Assembly (NCBI GenBank): GCA_942492445.1
Contig: CALOEW010000068.1
Coordinates: 47,461-111,460 of the forward strand
Source of the DNA: NORP240 sp942492445
Lineage (GTDB): Bacteria > Pseudomonadota > Gammaproteobacteria > Pseudomonadales > Pseudohongiellaceae
DNA: 64,000 bases
Direction: 5' to 3'
Part shown: in pieces, positions 35,705-43,169 of the stretch
How the letters are laid out: the number at the start of each line of letters is the position of its first letter
Position numbering within the stretch: the stretch's first letter is position 1
Notes under the pieces: model-generated
What the model was told of the DNA's origin: nothing
Seen by the model: only the letters and a program-made list of their open reading frames with translations
The model's database searches: none
Translations under genes and position numbers: made by a program

Positions 35705-37146
35705 CTAATCAATTTCTCGCGTGACTCTTGGAAGCGGCCTGGCCGACCGTAGCGTTTCCGGAGCTTCGGTGGTCAAACTCAAGGAATGCAACCTGTCGAC
35801 TTCCGGGCCTGTTCTCAAGCTCTGATAGAAGTTTCGGATGCCGGCACTGACTTGCAGCGAGTAGTCAGTCGTGATGAACTTCTCGCCATCTACGACCTGA
35901 ATGTGCGATAGACCACGCACCAGGCTAAAGAACTTGTCGAAACTCGCGGCAGGAAACTGACTGGGACGTTGAACCGAAAACAGCGCGAACTCCATAGGCT
36001 TGCCAGAATTCACGTTAAGCGGTAGCGCATCGGCAAATGTGCCAGCGCGGCCATGGCATGAGATACACGACGACACCGGATTATCTACTGGACCATTTAG
36101 GCGTCCCCCAAGACCGTGGTGACGGACATATGCACGCCCGCCGTACTCCCAGCCGGCTTGCTCTACAAGCGATGAATTGATTCGCGATTCCGAAAGCGCC
36201 GTGTTCACGAACACGCCGTCTCGATTCATGAGCTTTCTTTCCCCGGGATCATCTCCCCAGCTAAGCCCGACGGGGATCATGCGGTCCCACAGAGTTGGTC
36301 CTGGAGCAGCGCCATCGTAGACGAACGTCCCGAAGACCCACCCGCTTGTAGCAGCAACGCGCGGGTCTTTTACCGCTACGTCGATCTGGAGGAGCCGCAT
36401 TGTCTTGTCAACGCGGGGCATTTGGTATCTCGTGTCGGGATAGATGTTTGCCATCCACTCCTTGCTTTCTGCAAGAAAGGGAACTTCTGCGACAGAAGCG
36501 TCTGTAAAAAGAAGCTTGAAGGTAACGGTGTTGTCAGGAAAGGTAGCTACGGACGGGTCCGGATATCCCGAGGGCGTAAGCCAAACCTTACCAAGTGTGT
36601 AGCCACCTCGGTCATTGTAGAAGCCGACCGCCCAGTTTTGAGCGCGCGACTTCTGCAATTGGTGAAGTTCCAACTCTCTGGAGCGGCGCTCACGCGTTAG
36701 CCCGTGGTGATACTCGCGGCCAGCTCCGTTCGCTTCTCCGTCATCGTGCATCCACGGAGCATGAAACCACTTTCGGACGGGGTTCTCGGCGACTCGGAAG
36801 TCGATATCCAAGTTGCCTTCGAGGCAATAGTCGAGCACAGCCCGCAGGTACTCGTGCGGATGCGCCGCGAAATCGATCTCCATCCAAGGGGAATGTGTCG
36901 TCTGCATATGTGGACGGATAGTCCTGGCTGAGCTCGAATGGCTGTGGAAAACCATCCGGTGGCGGGAATCGAGGATCGAAGCTCGGGAAGGGGACTTCGC
37001 GGAAGTGGTGCGTTTTGCAGCAGCTTTACCTGCATCTCTTGAAGGGCTCTCGCGTCTTGTGCAACGCCGGTGCTCGTAGCGGACAACCCGAACAAGATCA
37101 CCACTGCAGCGGCGAGGAGGGATGTAGGCTTGTTGTCAGTGTCCAC
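35705..37146 (-). CDS. Secreted CxxCH protein in a cassette (frameshifted)
   Basis: Predicted periplasmic protein of about 480 residues. The N-terminus has a signal peptide (MDTDNKPTSLLAAAVVILFG, ending STGVAQ). Around 36890-37020 the frame slips at least once. The main body starts about WMEIDFAAHPHEYLRAVLDY and runs intact to the stop at 35705. Near residue 285 of the body is CISCHG, a single c-type haem-binding motif, in PVDNPVSSCISCHGRAGTFA. I do not recognise a named family; similar proteins are annotated only as hypothetical or cytochrome c-like. A secreted redox-type protein is unusual among the otherwise toxin-like cassettes here. Confidence 0.6.
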
Positions 37147-37180
37147 AGTTCTCTGTCGGTTCGGATCGGCACCGCTGGCG

Positions 37181-37258
37181 GTCTAACGTCAGCAACAGTG
37201 GCGCGAGCGTAGCGAGTGTCCGGCGCCGCCAGGCGCGTACTGCTTGCTCTTGTTATGC
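37181..37258 (-). repeat. attC site 5
   Basis: GTCTAAC (37181-37187) and GTTATGC (37252-37258) flank AGCAACAGTGGCGCGAGCG... and GGCGCCGCCAGGCGCG, TACTGCTTGC. The interior is nearly the same as attC site 1 although the adjacent genes differ. Confidence 0.9.
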
Positions 37259-37492
37259 GACTGATTGCATCTTGTTTGCATAGTCGTGACCAGAGGTTGC
37301 AGGTGGAAGCGGTTTATTGTCGATCTTGTATGTTTGAATAGCTTCTTCAACAATCTGGCAAAGCTCTGCAAACACTGCTTGCTCATCGTCACCGTGACAC
37401 CCAGCGTAAATTAATCCAGGTGCACTACCTACATAGCATTGGTCTTCTTCAGACCATTCGACGATCTTTACGTATTTGGAACTCTCTTTCAT
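37253..37492 (-). CDS. hicB: HicB-like antitoxin, pair 1
   Basis: Antitoxin of 79 residues. YVKIVEWSEEDQCYVGSAPG and LIYAGCHGDDEQAVFAEL form the partial RNase H-like fold typical of HicB. It is downstream of hicA with a four-base ATGA overlap. The C-terminus is short, without an obvious extra DNA-binding domain. The stop lies inside the right core of attC site 5, so the pair fills one cassette. Confidence 0.85.
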   Translation of the reverse strand: MKESSKYVKIVEWSEEDQCYVGSAPGLIYAGCHGDDEQAVFAELCQIVEEAIQTYKIDNKPLPPATSGHDYANKMQSVA

Positions 37493-37686
37493 TTTTGGGC
37501 CTCCTCAATAGCCTTTGAAACAGCCCGGACTTGATAAAGTTTAGCATCATCTCCCAATCGTCCAGAAATAGTAATTGGTCTCTGAGCATTGGGGTGCGCG
37601 TAGTTTCTGTGACTCCCTTTCCCGCCTCGATCCTTGAAGCCCGCACGCTCTAGCTGTGAAATCAAATCCCTGATTTTCGGTGGCAT
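37489..37686 (-). CDS. hicA: HicA-like mRNA interferase toxin, pair 1
   Basis: Toxin of 65 residues with a double-stranded RNA-binding-like fold. The catalytic His26 lies in GGKGSHRNYAHP, and PITISGRLGDDAKLYQVRAV is the conserved second half. HicA toxins cleave mRNA until neutralised by HicB. It is the first gene in its cassette, just right of hicB. Confidence 0.88.
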   Translation of the reverse strand: MPPKIRDLISQLERAGFKDRGGKGSHRNYAHPNAQRPITISGRLGDDAKLYQVRAVSKAIEEAQK

Positions 37687-37713
37687 GACATTACTTCGTT
37701 AGTTAATGAAGAC

Positions 37714-37789
37714 GCATAACGCCCTGGTTAATAGGTGCGGCATCGGCACGTCCTAAGGCCCGAGGGGCCGATTAAACTGATGGTTATGC
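37714..37789 (-). repeat. attC site 6
   Basis: GCATAAC (37714-37720) and GTTATGC (37783-37789) are perfectly complementary core boxes. The interior holds folded arms (GGTGCGGCATCGGC, GGCCCGAGGGGCCG). Confidence 0.9.
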
Positions 37790-37996
37790 GCCGACATGCA
37801 CATACTCCACACGACTGCTTGGTTCCGGAATCGTAATTCCATCTTCTCGCATACCGTCGATGTGAAACTTGATGGCTTCACGAATTTCGCGCTCCACATC
37901 CTCTACGCTTTTACCTGTCGCAATGCACCCTGGAAGATCAGGAACGTATGCGGAAAAGTTTCCCTCGGCTTTCTCTATTACAATCGCATATTTCAT
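37784..37996 (-). CDS. hicB: HicB-like antitoxin, pair 2
   Basis: Antitoxin of 70 residues with the canonical HicB core: YAIVIEKAEGNFSAYVPDLP, GCIATGKSVEDVEREIREAI and FHIDGMREDGITIPEPSS. It follows hicA after 12 bases. It is a different subfamily from pair 1, so the two pairs are not a recent duplication. The stop overlaps the right core of attC site 6. Confidence 0.92.
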   Translation of the reverse strand: MKYAIVIEKAEGNFSAYVPDLPGCIATGKSVEDVEREIREAIKFHIDGMREDGITIPEPSSRVEYVHVGA

Positions 37997-38008
37997 AGTC
38001 GGATCTCG

Positions 38009-38194
38009 CTACTTAAGGCCGGCTTGCTTCAGTATACTAATTAGGGTGCCAGCAGCTATATCATCCCCTAATTTACCAGGTACAGTGACGCGGCCCGGTT
38101 TTGAGATGTGCTTATATTGACGATGGCTTCCTCTAGTAGCTACCAGATTCCATTCGTCGTCCTCTAACATCTTAATCACATCCCTGACCTTCAT
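38009..38194 (-). CDS. hicA: HicA-like mRNA interferase toxin, pair 2
   Basis: Toxin of 61 residues: MKVRDVIKMLEDDEWNLVAT, catalytic His24 in TRGSHRQYKH, then GRVTVPGKLGDDIAAGTLIS and ILKQAGL. Complete and uninterrupted. With the downstream hicB it fills one cassette between attC sites 6 and 7. Confidence 0.92.
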   Translation of the reverse strand: MKVRDVIKMLEDDEWNLVATRGSHRQYKHISKPGRVTVPGKLGDDIAAGTLISILKQAGLK

Positions 38195-38236
38195 ATCCTT
38201 TTCTTCGGTAGAATATTTCTCGATATATATTTAGCT

Positions 38237-38321
38237 GCATAACGCCGCATTATGGGGCGGCTGGAACGCAGTGGAAGCCGTCCCAGCCAGCTTGCTGGCG
38301 ACATATCCTTATTTGTTATCT
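38237..38321 (-). repeat. attC site 7
   Basis: GCATAAC (38237-38243) and GTTATCT (38315-38321) flank a longer folded interior (GGGGCGGCTGGAACGC..., GCCGTCCCAGCC, and CCAGCTTGCTGG). Confidence 0.85.
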
Positions 38322-38322
38322 G

Positions 38323-38532
38323 TTATTTCCACTGAAGCTTCAAGTCACGTTGTTCTTGGGCACAATCCCTCAGATACAAATTAATTGGGCTCTGAAATGG
38401 AATCCCCTTTGCTTCAGCTAGTTCCTTAAAATACCCGATTGTATCTTCATCGAGTCGAATCGTAATTTGCCTCTTCAGTTTTTTCGAGTAAGGGTTCTTT
38501 ACCGAATCTGAAAAATCATAACTTTTACGCAT
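38323..38532 (-). CDS. brnA: BrnA-type antitoxin
   Basis: Antitoxin of 69 residues from the Met at 38532 (an in-frame ATG at 38547 would add five). MRKSYDFSDSVKNPYSKKLK and RQITIRLDEDTIGYFKELAE form the BrnA/CopG ribbon-helix-helix pattern; the end SPINLYLRDCAQEQRDLKLQ matches the family tail. It partially overlaps the end of the toxin remnant upstream. attC site 7 begins right after its stop. Confidence 0.85.
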   Translation of the reverse strand: MRKSYDFSDSVKNPYSKKLKRQITIRLDEDTIGYFKELAEAKGIPFQSPINLYLRDCAQEQRDLKLQWK

Positions 38533-38671
38533 TTCTAAATCCCTCATATACCTTTCTTTCCTGCTTCAGTGCCTTGCGAGCAGAAATGATGCGAATGGTG
38601 TCTCCAGAACGAACGCAATGGCAAACAACTAAGAGTCGAGAGCTGATACTGGTTCCTAGGGAGTGAGCCAT
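38525..38671 (-). pseudogene. brnT: BrnT toxin remnant
   Basis: The readable part is 48 residues: NPMAHSLG, then SRLLVVCHCVRSGDTIRIIS and ARKALKQERKVYEG. The last two segments are the C-terminal half of a BrnT ribonuclease toxin (usually about 90 residues). The first half is gone: an internal piece after MAHS is missing, and upstream the sequence runs into a group II intron 3' end at 38739. The antitoxin partner is intact. Confidence 0.65.
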
Positions 38672-38738
38672 GGGATTTAGTGTACCTACATTGTATGTAT
38701 AGTCAAGGGCGGCACTGTGCTAGATCGTACAGATAATC

Positions 38739-38772
38739 GGGATAGGGCGAGACCTCACGGCACCGATAGAGC
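38739..38772 (-). mobile_element. Second group II intron 3' end remnant
   Basis: On the plus strand ATCGGGATAGGGCGAGACCT then CACGGCACCG repeats the 3' end of the full intron (33156-33183, same orientation) with only a few differences, then similarity stops. It lies at the left edge of the brnT remnant, as if a second intron had inserted there and then been deleted. Confidence 0.6.
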
Positions 38773-39303
38773 AGTGTCGTTTCAAGCTGATGGCGCCGGT
38801 AGTGGTGCGGCGATCCGGCCGCAAGGAGCCCGCCGGGCGAGGGAATTGGCAGCAGCACGTCGAAGTCCTTTTCGACCCGGTGTTACTGTCAGCGTAGTAC
38901 AGCGTAAGGAGGACTTCTTAACTCAGGGTCCTATTCGCAATTAGAGCGTAGCTTTCTCCGTATGTGGTATCTGACTCGGTTATTGTATTTGACTTCCAGC
39001 CGACAGTCCATTATGAATCAAAGGCAGTAAAGTGCTCACCCGAAACACACTTTTGTAAAGACAAGACCATTGGTTGTGCCCTCATCACCCCTGAACCCAA
39101 GTATCAGCTCGATTCTTCCATCCCCCAGTTCGATGCGCTCTATTTCCCTGAGACCAGAAGCCCGCTTGTAAAACTCGCCGGTGCCGAGTACATCTACCGC
39201 TCCAACCCGTGCCGCCATAAATGACACATCCGCCTGCACCTGCACGACCGGTGCAGCTCAAAGGATCAGTATCATGACCATTAATAGGTTCCTTTTCTTC
39301 TTC
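38773..39303. other. Gene-poor stretch at the array edge
   Basis: No well-supported gene. The left half (38780-38900) is GC-rich and unlike the array. A minus-strand open frame at 39036-39245 (containing DVLGTGEFYKRASGLREIER and ELGDGRIELILGFRGDEG) has protein-like texture and could be the tail of a lost gene, but it has no recognised family. No attC site is seen right of 38321. Confidence 0.4.
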
Positions 39304-39787
39304 CTATCGCCTCTGATTGATCGGGGCCTGCTCCATCGCCATTGTGTAATCGTACCAATCGACAATCTTTCCGTTCCTGATGAAAAAGACCCCGACGCCG
39401 TGCCAGGACTTGATGGCGAAATCAGAGAAGTAATCAATTCGTTCATTGATTACCATCGGCCCTCGCGCGAAGGTATCGAGCACCTCGAAGCGCTCGACAT
39501 TGTCGAGGATCGCCTGAATTCGCGCTGATACGGCGTCACGACCATCGGCAAGTTCCGCGGTCTCGGTCATCCGGTAGGCGCTGTCTTCGGCAAAAAAAGC
39601 CATTATTCTGTCAAGATCATGGCTTGGCCAGGCTGCACAGAAGTCGTTGACGAGCTGAACATTGGCCCGCTCTTCATTTGTCAGCTCCGCAGCTTCAAGC
39701 GCCCGGGCCGCTACCCGCTAGAGCCACCGCCCCGGCCGCCTGCTGCCAGAAACCCGCAACGATCCAAAGCCAGCCCTTTTTTGCCAT
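39304..39787 (-). CDS. Secreted SnoaL-like/epoxide hydrolase-fold protein (frameshifted)
   Basis: Small protein of the NTF2-like fold. The start MAKKGWLWIVAGFWQQAAGA is a signal peptide, and the frame then slips near 39715. The main domain ELTNEERANVQLVNDFCAAW, LDRIMAFFAEDSAYRMTETA, ERIDYFSDFAIKSWHGVGVF and FIRNGKIVDWYDYTMAM is continuous. The ending resembles limonene-1,2-epoxide hydrolase and SnoaL-like proteins (IVDWYDY). The substrate is unknown. It is upstream on the same strand as the cassette array but has no attC. Confidence 0.65.
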
Positions 39788-39858
39788 GCTCTTCCCTCCA
39801 ATTCACTCATGTTTTCTGCACCCCGGAAACGGAAATGGGGTAACTGCTAGTCACCGTG

Positions 39859-40872
39859 TCAGTTCGTATCCTGTTTCAGTTCATTCTGAATGTCTTCAAC
39901 CCGTGCTCCTGTCAGAGATCCCACAAAGGAAAAATTACCCTCGTGGCAGGCATACTCGTAGAGCACCTGTCCTGAAGGCATTCTTGTGAATGGAATCTGC
40001 GCAGTAAAAGGCTGCCTGTATAAACCCGGGTCGGTCACCGTGTATTCGTAGAGTATGACATTGTCTTCGGCAAGTGACAGTCGTTCAACGATTTCGGTCT
40101 GTTCACTTGAAAGGATCGGTGGGAATGATTGTTCTCTACGGAATTTTTCAGTGTGAATCACCAGGGTTTCACCTTCCCAGTGCGCAATCGAATCCCCCAT
40201 CCACTTGGGAAATCCCTGTTCCGGATGGCCCCCATCGATTCTTATAATCCGGGCATCATAGGGATATTCCCCTAATATCATCAGGTAATCTTCTGTCTGC
40301 ACAATCTGGGTATAAGGAGAAAGTCCACGCTGGTACAGCATGGATAATTGGGGGCCCGCCGTAAGGCACCGTTCAGCCGCAAAGGCGGCCTCGGGCCCGT
40401 CAAAACGCTGTCCCGTTGCCCTTAATGAAAAAAAGAACTCAAGACCCGGGCGTAATGGCCATTCGAGGTAGGGAATCTGCCCGTCTGGCGGATCGACTAT
40501 CAGAGAAGTGCGGAATTCACCGTTCACAATGGCGATATCGATGGGAAATTCATCGTAGTCGTCATCGGCCTTATTGGTAACTCTGCCTTCCTGCGGGGCG
40601 CCGCGCCCGGGATCGAGCGCCGCATTTTTCTCGATGAGGCCGGTGTTGGCGTGCTGAATCAGCCCTGCAGCCTCTTTGTCTGTGTAGGCTCGTCTGCCCC
40701 CGAGCTCTACGGGCCTTTCCAGCGGTGTCTGATGCAGGTTCTGCCAGAATCCCTGAAAATCGGGATAGCCGTACTCAGTCCTGGGAGGGCTGGAAATCGA
40801 AGCGCTCTGGGCCAGAACCGAGGACGATACTAACGCACAAAGTGCACAGAACATGCGGAATGGGAGGAACAT
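39859..40872 (-). CDS. Secreted family protein, paralogue 1 (CHEGN family)
   Basis: Protein of 337 residues with a signal peptide (ending SSVLAQS). Family signatures shared with the genes at 42110 and 46067: DFQGFWQN near the start, SLIVDPPDGQIPYLEWP, CLTAGPQ, YTQIVQTEDYLMILGEYPYD, WMGDSIAHWEGETLVIHT and the ending YEYACHEGNF. Such proteins are abundant in some Acidobacteria and Gammaproteobacteria and have no assigned function as far as I know. This is the most divergent of the three in the window. It is probably periplasmic. Confidence 0.7.
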   Translation of the reverse strand: MFLPFRMFCALCALVSSSVLAQSASISSPPRTEYGYPDFQGFWQNLHQTPLERPVELGGRRAYTDKEAAGLIQHANTGLIEKNAALDPGRGAPQEGRVTNKADDDYDEFPIDIAIVNGEFRTSLIVDPPDGQIPYLEWPLRPGLEFFFSLRATGQRFDGPEAAFAAERCLTAGPQLSMLYQRGLSPYTQIVQTEDYLMILGEYPYDARIIRIDGGHPEQGFPKWMGDSIAHWEGETLVIHTEKFRREQSFPPILSSEQTEIVERLSLAEDNVILYEYTVTDPGLYRQPFTAQIPFTRMPSGQVLYEYACHEGNFSFVGSLTGARVEDIQNELKQDTN

Positions 40873-41466
40873 GGCGGCACTCCTTGTTTTTGTTTTGATC
40901 GGGCAACTCTAGCACAAAGCCCTGCAATTAATACCCTTTCTCGTGGACTGCAGTGGCACCCGGGCGAATCTTCCTCAATTCCTGGAATTGCTAGAGATCA
41001 CTCGGTGCCGGGTTCCAATTTAGGGGACCTCTGAATGATTAGCCAAGAGGTCATAGCTGTCCCAAATTTTAGGGAATCTCTGATTAACTACCGCAATGCT
41101 CCGGCTTTCAGGGCATTTTTCTGAGTGAGGGTGCCCCGGAGGGGCGCGGTCCGCAGTTGGCTGCCGGCTACGCCCTGGTTGTGTGCGGGATTCCTCAAGC
41201 AGTGACCTCGATTCCTGCAATCAGCTTTTTCATGATGCAGCCCTGGCAGGCAGTATGCGGATTGGCAATCTGTATTCTGTTTTCGGGGCAAGGGAGTGTA
41301 CTCTGCGGGCTGCCTCCTGCGAAAGCCAGGGTGCCTTTGATTAAGCCCACAATGCTCCGCGGGACTTAATCAGCCGTTCCCGGCACTATCAGGCCCTGCT
41401 TTCAAAATTTCATTAGTGCGCGAGAGTCCTGCACACTACCACTTAGACAACGTTAGGGAGTTTCAG
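40873..41466. other. Intergenic region with palindromic repeats
   Basis: No gene found. It contains a small hairpin (GACCTCT at 41026-41032 and AGAGGTC at 41046-41052) and the 311-base repeat element at 41071-41381. Nothing else is recognised. Confidence 0.55.
41071..41381. repeat. MITE-like palindromic element, long copy
   Basis: The left end AGGGAATCTCTGATTAACTA and the right end (reversed) GGGAACGGCTGATTAAGTCC are related inverted repeats. CCGCAATGCTCC and GGAGCATTG motifs lie next to them as in the copies at 7181 and 8047. A nested hairpin near the right end (GATTAAG at 41338 and CTTAATC at 41365) repeats the same core. The interior has no gene. Confidence 0.7.
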
Positions 41467-41937
41467 ATGAGTCGAACCAAGTTGTTACCCTTTATCCTTT
41501 CGCTGGGCGTATTGCTGACCCCGGTGTTGGCCAACAGCCAGCAGCCTGGCGACATGGACACCCTGAAGAGCCAGCTGATCGGCAGCTACAGCCTGGTTTT
41601 CTACAATGGCATCGACGAAAACGGCAATACTGTTCGACAACCCTACTCGGTGGGACGAATCAGCTACGACAGCGTAGGTCGGATGACTGCGCAATTGATG
41701 GCCGACGGTGGCCCGGGAGCGGGTTTTATTTCCTATTTTGGCGCCTATTCCATCGACACGGCACGACAGGCAGTAATCCACCATGTAGAAGGTACCAACA
41801 TCGAAAACCTGCTGGGCCAATCCCTGGTGCGATACCTTGAGTTTTCTGCCGATGGCAGTTCCCTTTTCCTTGAAACCCGCAATGGCGACAGGGTAACGGG
41901 CAGACTGCGCTGGGACAGGATAACCGCGGAGGATTAG
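41467..41937 (+). CDS. Secreted lipocalin-like domain protein
   Basis: Protein of 156 residues from this start; an upstream in-frame start at 41416 exists but lacks a ribosome site, whereas AGGGAG precedes 41467. The signal peptide ends about VLANSQQ. The mature part QLIGSYSLVFYNGIDENGNT, GRISYDSVGRMTAQLMADGG and YFGAYSIDTARQAVIHHVEG has the pattern of the lipocalin-like family PF13924 (conserved G-x-x-x-Y, GRISYDxxGRM). Ligand unknown. Confidence 0.75.
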   Translation: MSRTKLLPFILSLGVLLTPVLANSQQPGDMDTLKSQLIGSYSLVFYNGIDENGNTVRQPYSVGRISYDSVGRMTAQLMADGGPGAGFISYFGAYSIDTARQAVIHHVEGTNIENLLGQSLVRYLEFSADGSSLFLETRNGDRVTGRLRWDRITAED

Positions 41938-42109
41938 GGAATCAGGAAGATGCCGGAATGCCGGGTTTACAGGTTGACAACAAATTCGCCCGGCGTTGAA
42001 ATAGAAAGGAAACGAAACAACCTCAACCTTTAACGACGTTAACAGTTGGGATCATGCCGCTTGCACGCGGGAGTGTTCCTGCCACTTTTCACAGATCGGA
42101 GGCACCAGA

Positions 42110-43126
42110 ATGAAAAAATCAAACCGCCGTGCGATTTGGTCGCTCCTGGGAGCGGTATCCGGCCTGCTTGGCGCTGCCAACCTGGTCGCAGCGGATTTCG
42201 AGGTCGGGCGAACCGTGGATGGCCAGCCGGATTTACAGGGGGTCATCGCCAACAATTCGATTACACCAATAGAGCGACCGCGCTATTTTGGTAACCGCGA
42301 GTTCATGACCGACGAGGAACTCGAGTTTCTCAATTCAAGGTTGAACGAAATTTATGACAGCGCGGGGGATGCACTGTTTGGCGACAGTGTGCTGGAAGCG
42401 GCATTCGGGGGTAATGAGTCGTCCCGTGATGAAGGCACCGGCAATTACGATCAGCAGTGGATGGTGGAACGCACCCTGCAGAAGCGGACGTCTCAGATAA
42501 TCGACCCGCCGGACGGCCGTTATCCGGCGATGACCGAAGCTGCCGTCCAGGCAACCAGGGAATTGCGTGAATGGCTCGACGCACATCCCGCAGATTCGTG
42601 GCTGGACCGGTCACTGTCCGAACGCTGTGTCCACAGGGGAGTGCCAAACCTGAGGGCCGGCTACAACAGTTACTGGCAGATCGTTCAGTCCCGGGACCAT
42701 GTTGCCATCATCCAGGAGATGTTTCACGATGTCCGGCTGATACCGCTTACCGGCGTTCCCCCGCTTGATGAAGATATCCGTTTGTGGAACGGTAGTTCCA
42801 GAGGGTACTTTGAAGGTGACACTCTGGTCGTTCAGACGCAGAACTTCAATGAAAAAAGCGATCCCGGACTGGATACAGCCGCGCGTGTCTACGAAGAGCG
42901 ATTCACCCGTCTGAATGAAGACGAGCTGCAGTACGACATACGGGTGCATGACCCTGGCACGTATACGGACGACTACACCAGGCGCATTATCTTTGCCTAT
43001 TCGGATGACCCGATTTACGAATATGCCTGTCACGAGGGAAATTACGGGATCAGAAACATCCTGGCCGGCCATCGGGCCGAGGAGGCCCGTGAAGGCCAAT
43101 CGCCGGAAGGGTCAGAGAGCCCCTGA
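42110..43126 (+). CDS. Secreted family protein, paralogue 2 (CHEGN family)
   Basis: Protein of 338 residues with a signal peptide (ending NLVAADFEV). It shares with the 46067 gene the blocks DGQPDLQGVIANNSITPIER, SQIIDPPDGRYPAMTEAA, CVHRGVPNLRAGYNSYWQIV, IIQEMFHDVRLIPL, LWNGSSRGYFEGDTLVVQTQ and YEYACHEGNYGIRNILAGHR. The two are clearly close paralogues in opposite orientation. Function unknown. The preceding gene encodes a secreted lipocalin-like protein in the same direction, 172 bases away. Confidence 0.72.
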   Translation: MKKSNRRAIWSLLGAVSGLLGAANLVAADFEVGRTVDGQPDLQGVIANNSITPIERPRYFGNREFMTDEELEFLNSRLNEIYDSAGDALFGDSVLEAAFGGNESSRDEGTGNYDQQWMVERTLQKRTSQIIDPPDGRYPAMTEAAVQATRELREWLDAHPADSWLDRSLSERCVHRGVPNLRAGYNSYWQIVQSRDHVAIIQEMFHDVRLIPLTGVPPLDEDIRLWNGSSRGYFEGDTLVVQTQNFNEKSDPGLDTAARVYEERFTRLNEDELQYDIRVHDPGTYTDDYTRRIIFAYSDDPIYEYACHEGNYGIRNILAGHRAEEAREGQSPEGSESP

Positions 43127-43169
43127 TTCCTGAAAGGCGGTCGTAACCCAAAGTGGCTTCGGCCGCCTG

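Noticed and set aside
38717..38944. Plus-strand open frame of 75 codons beside the array
   Set aside because: It covers the intron 3' end remnant and GC-rich spacer; no protein-like pattern.
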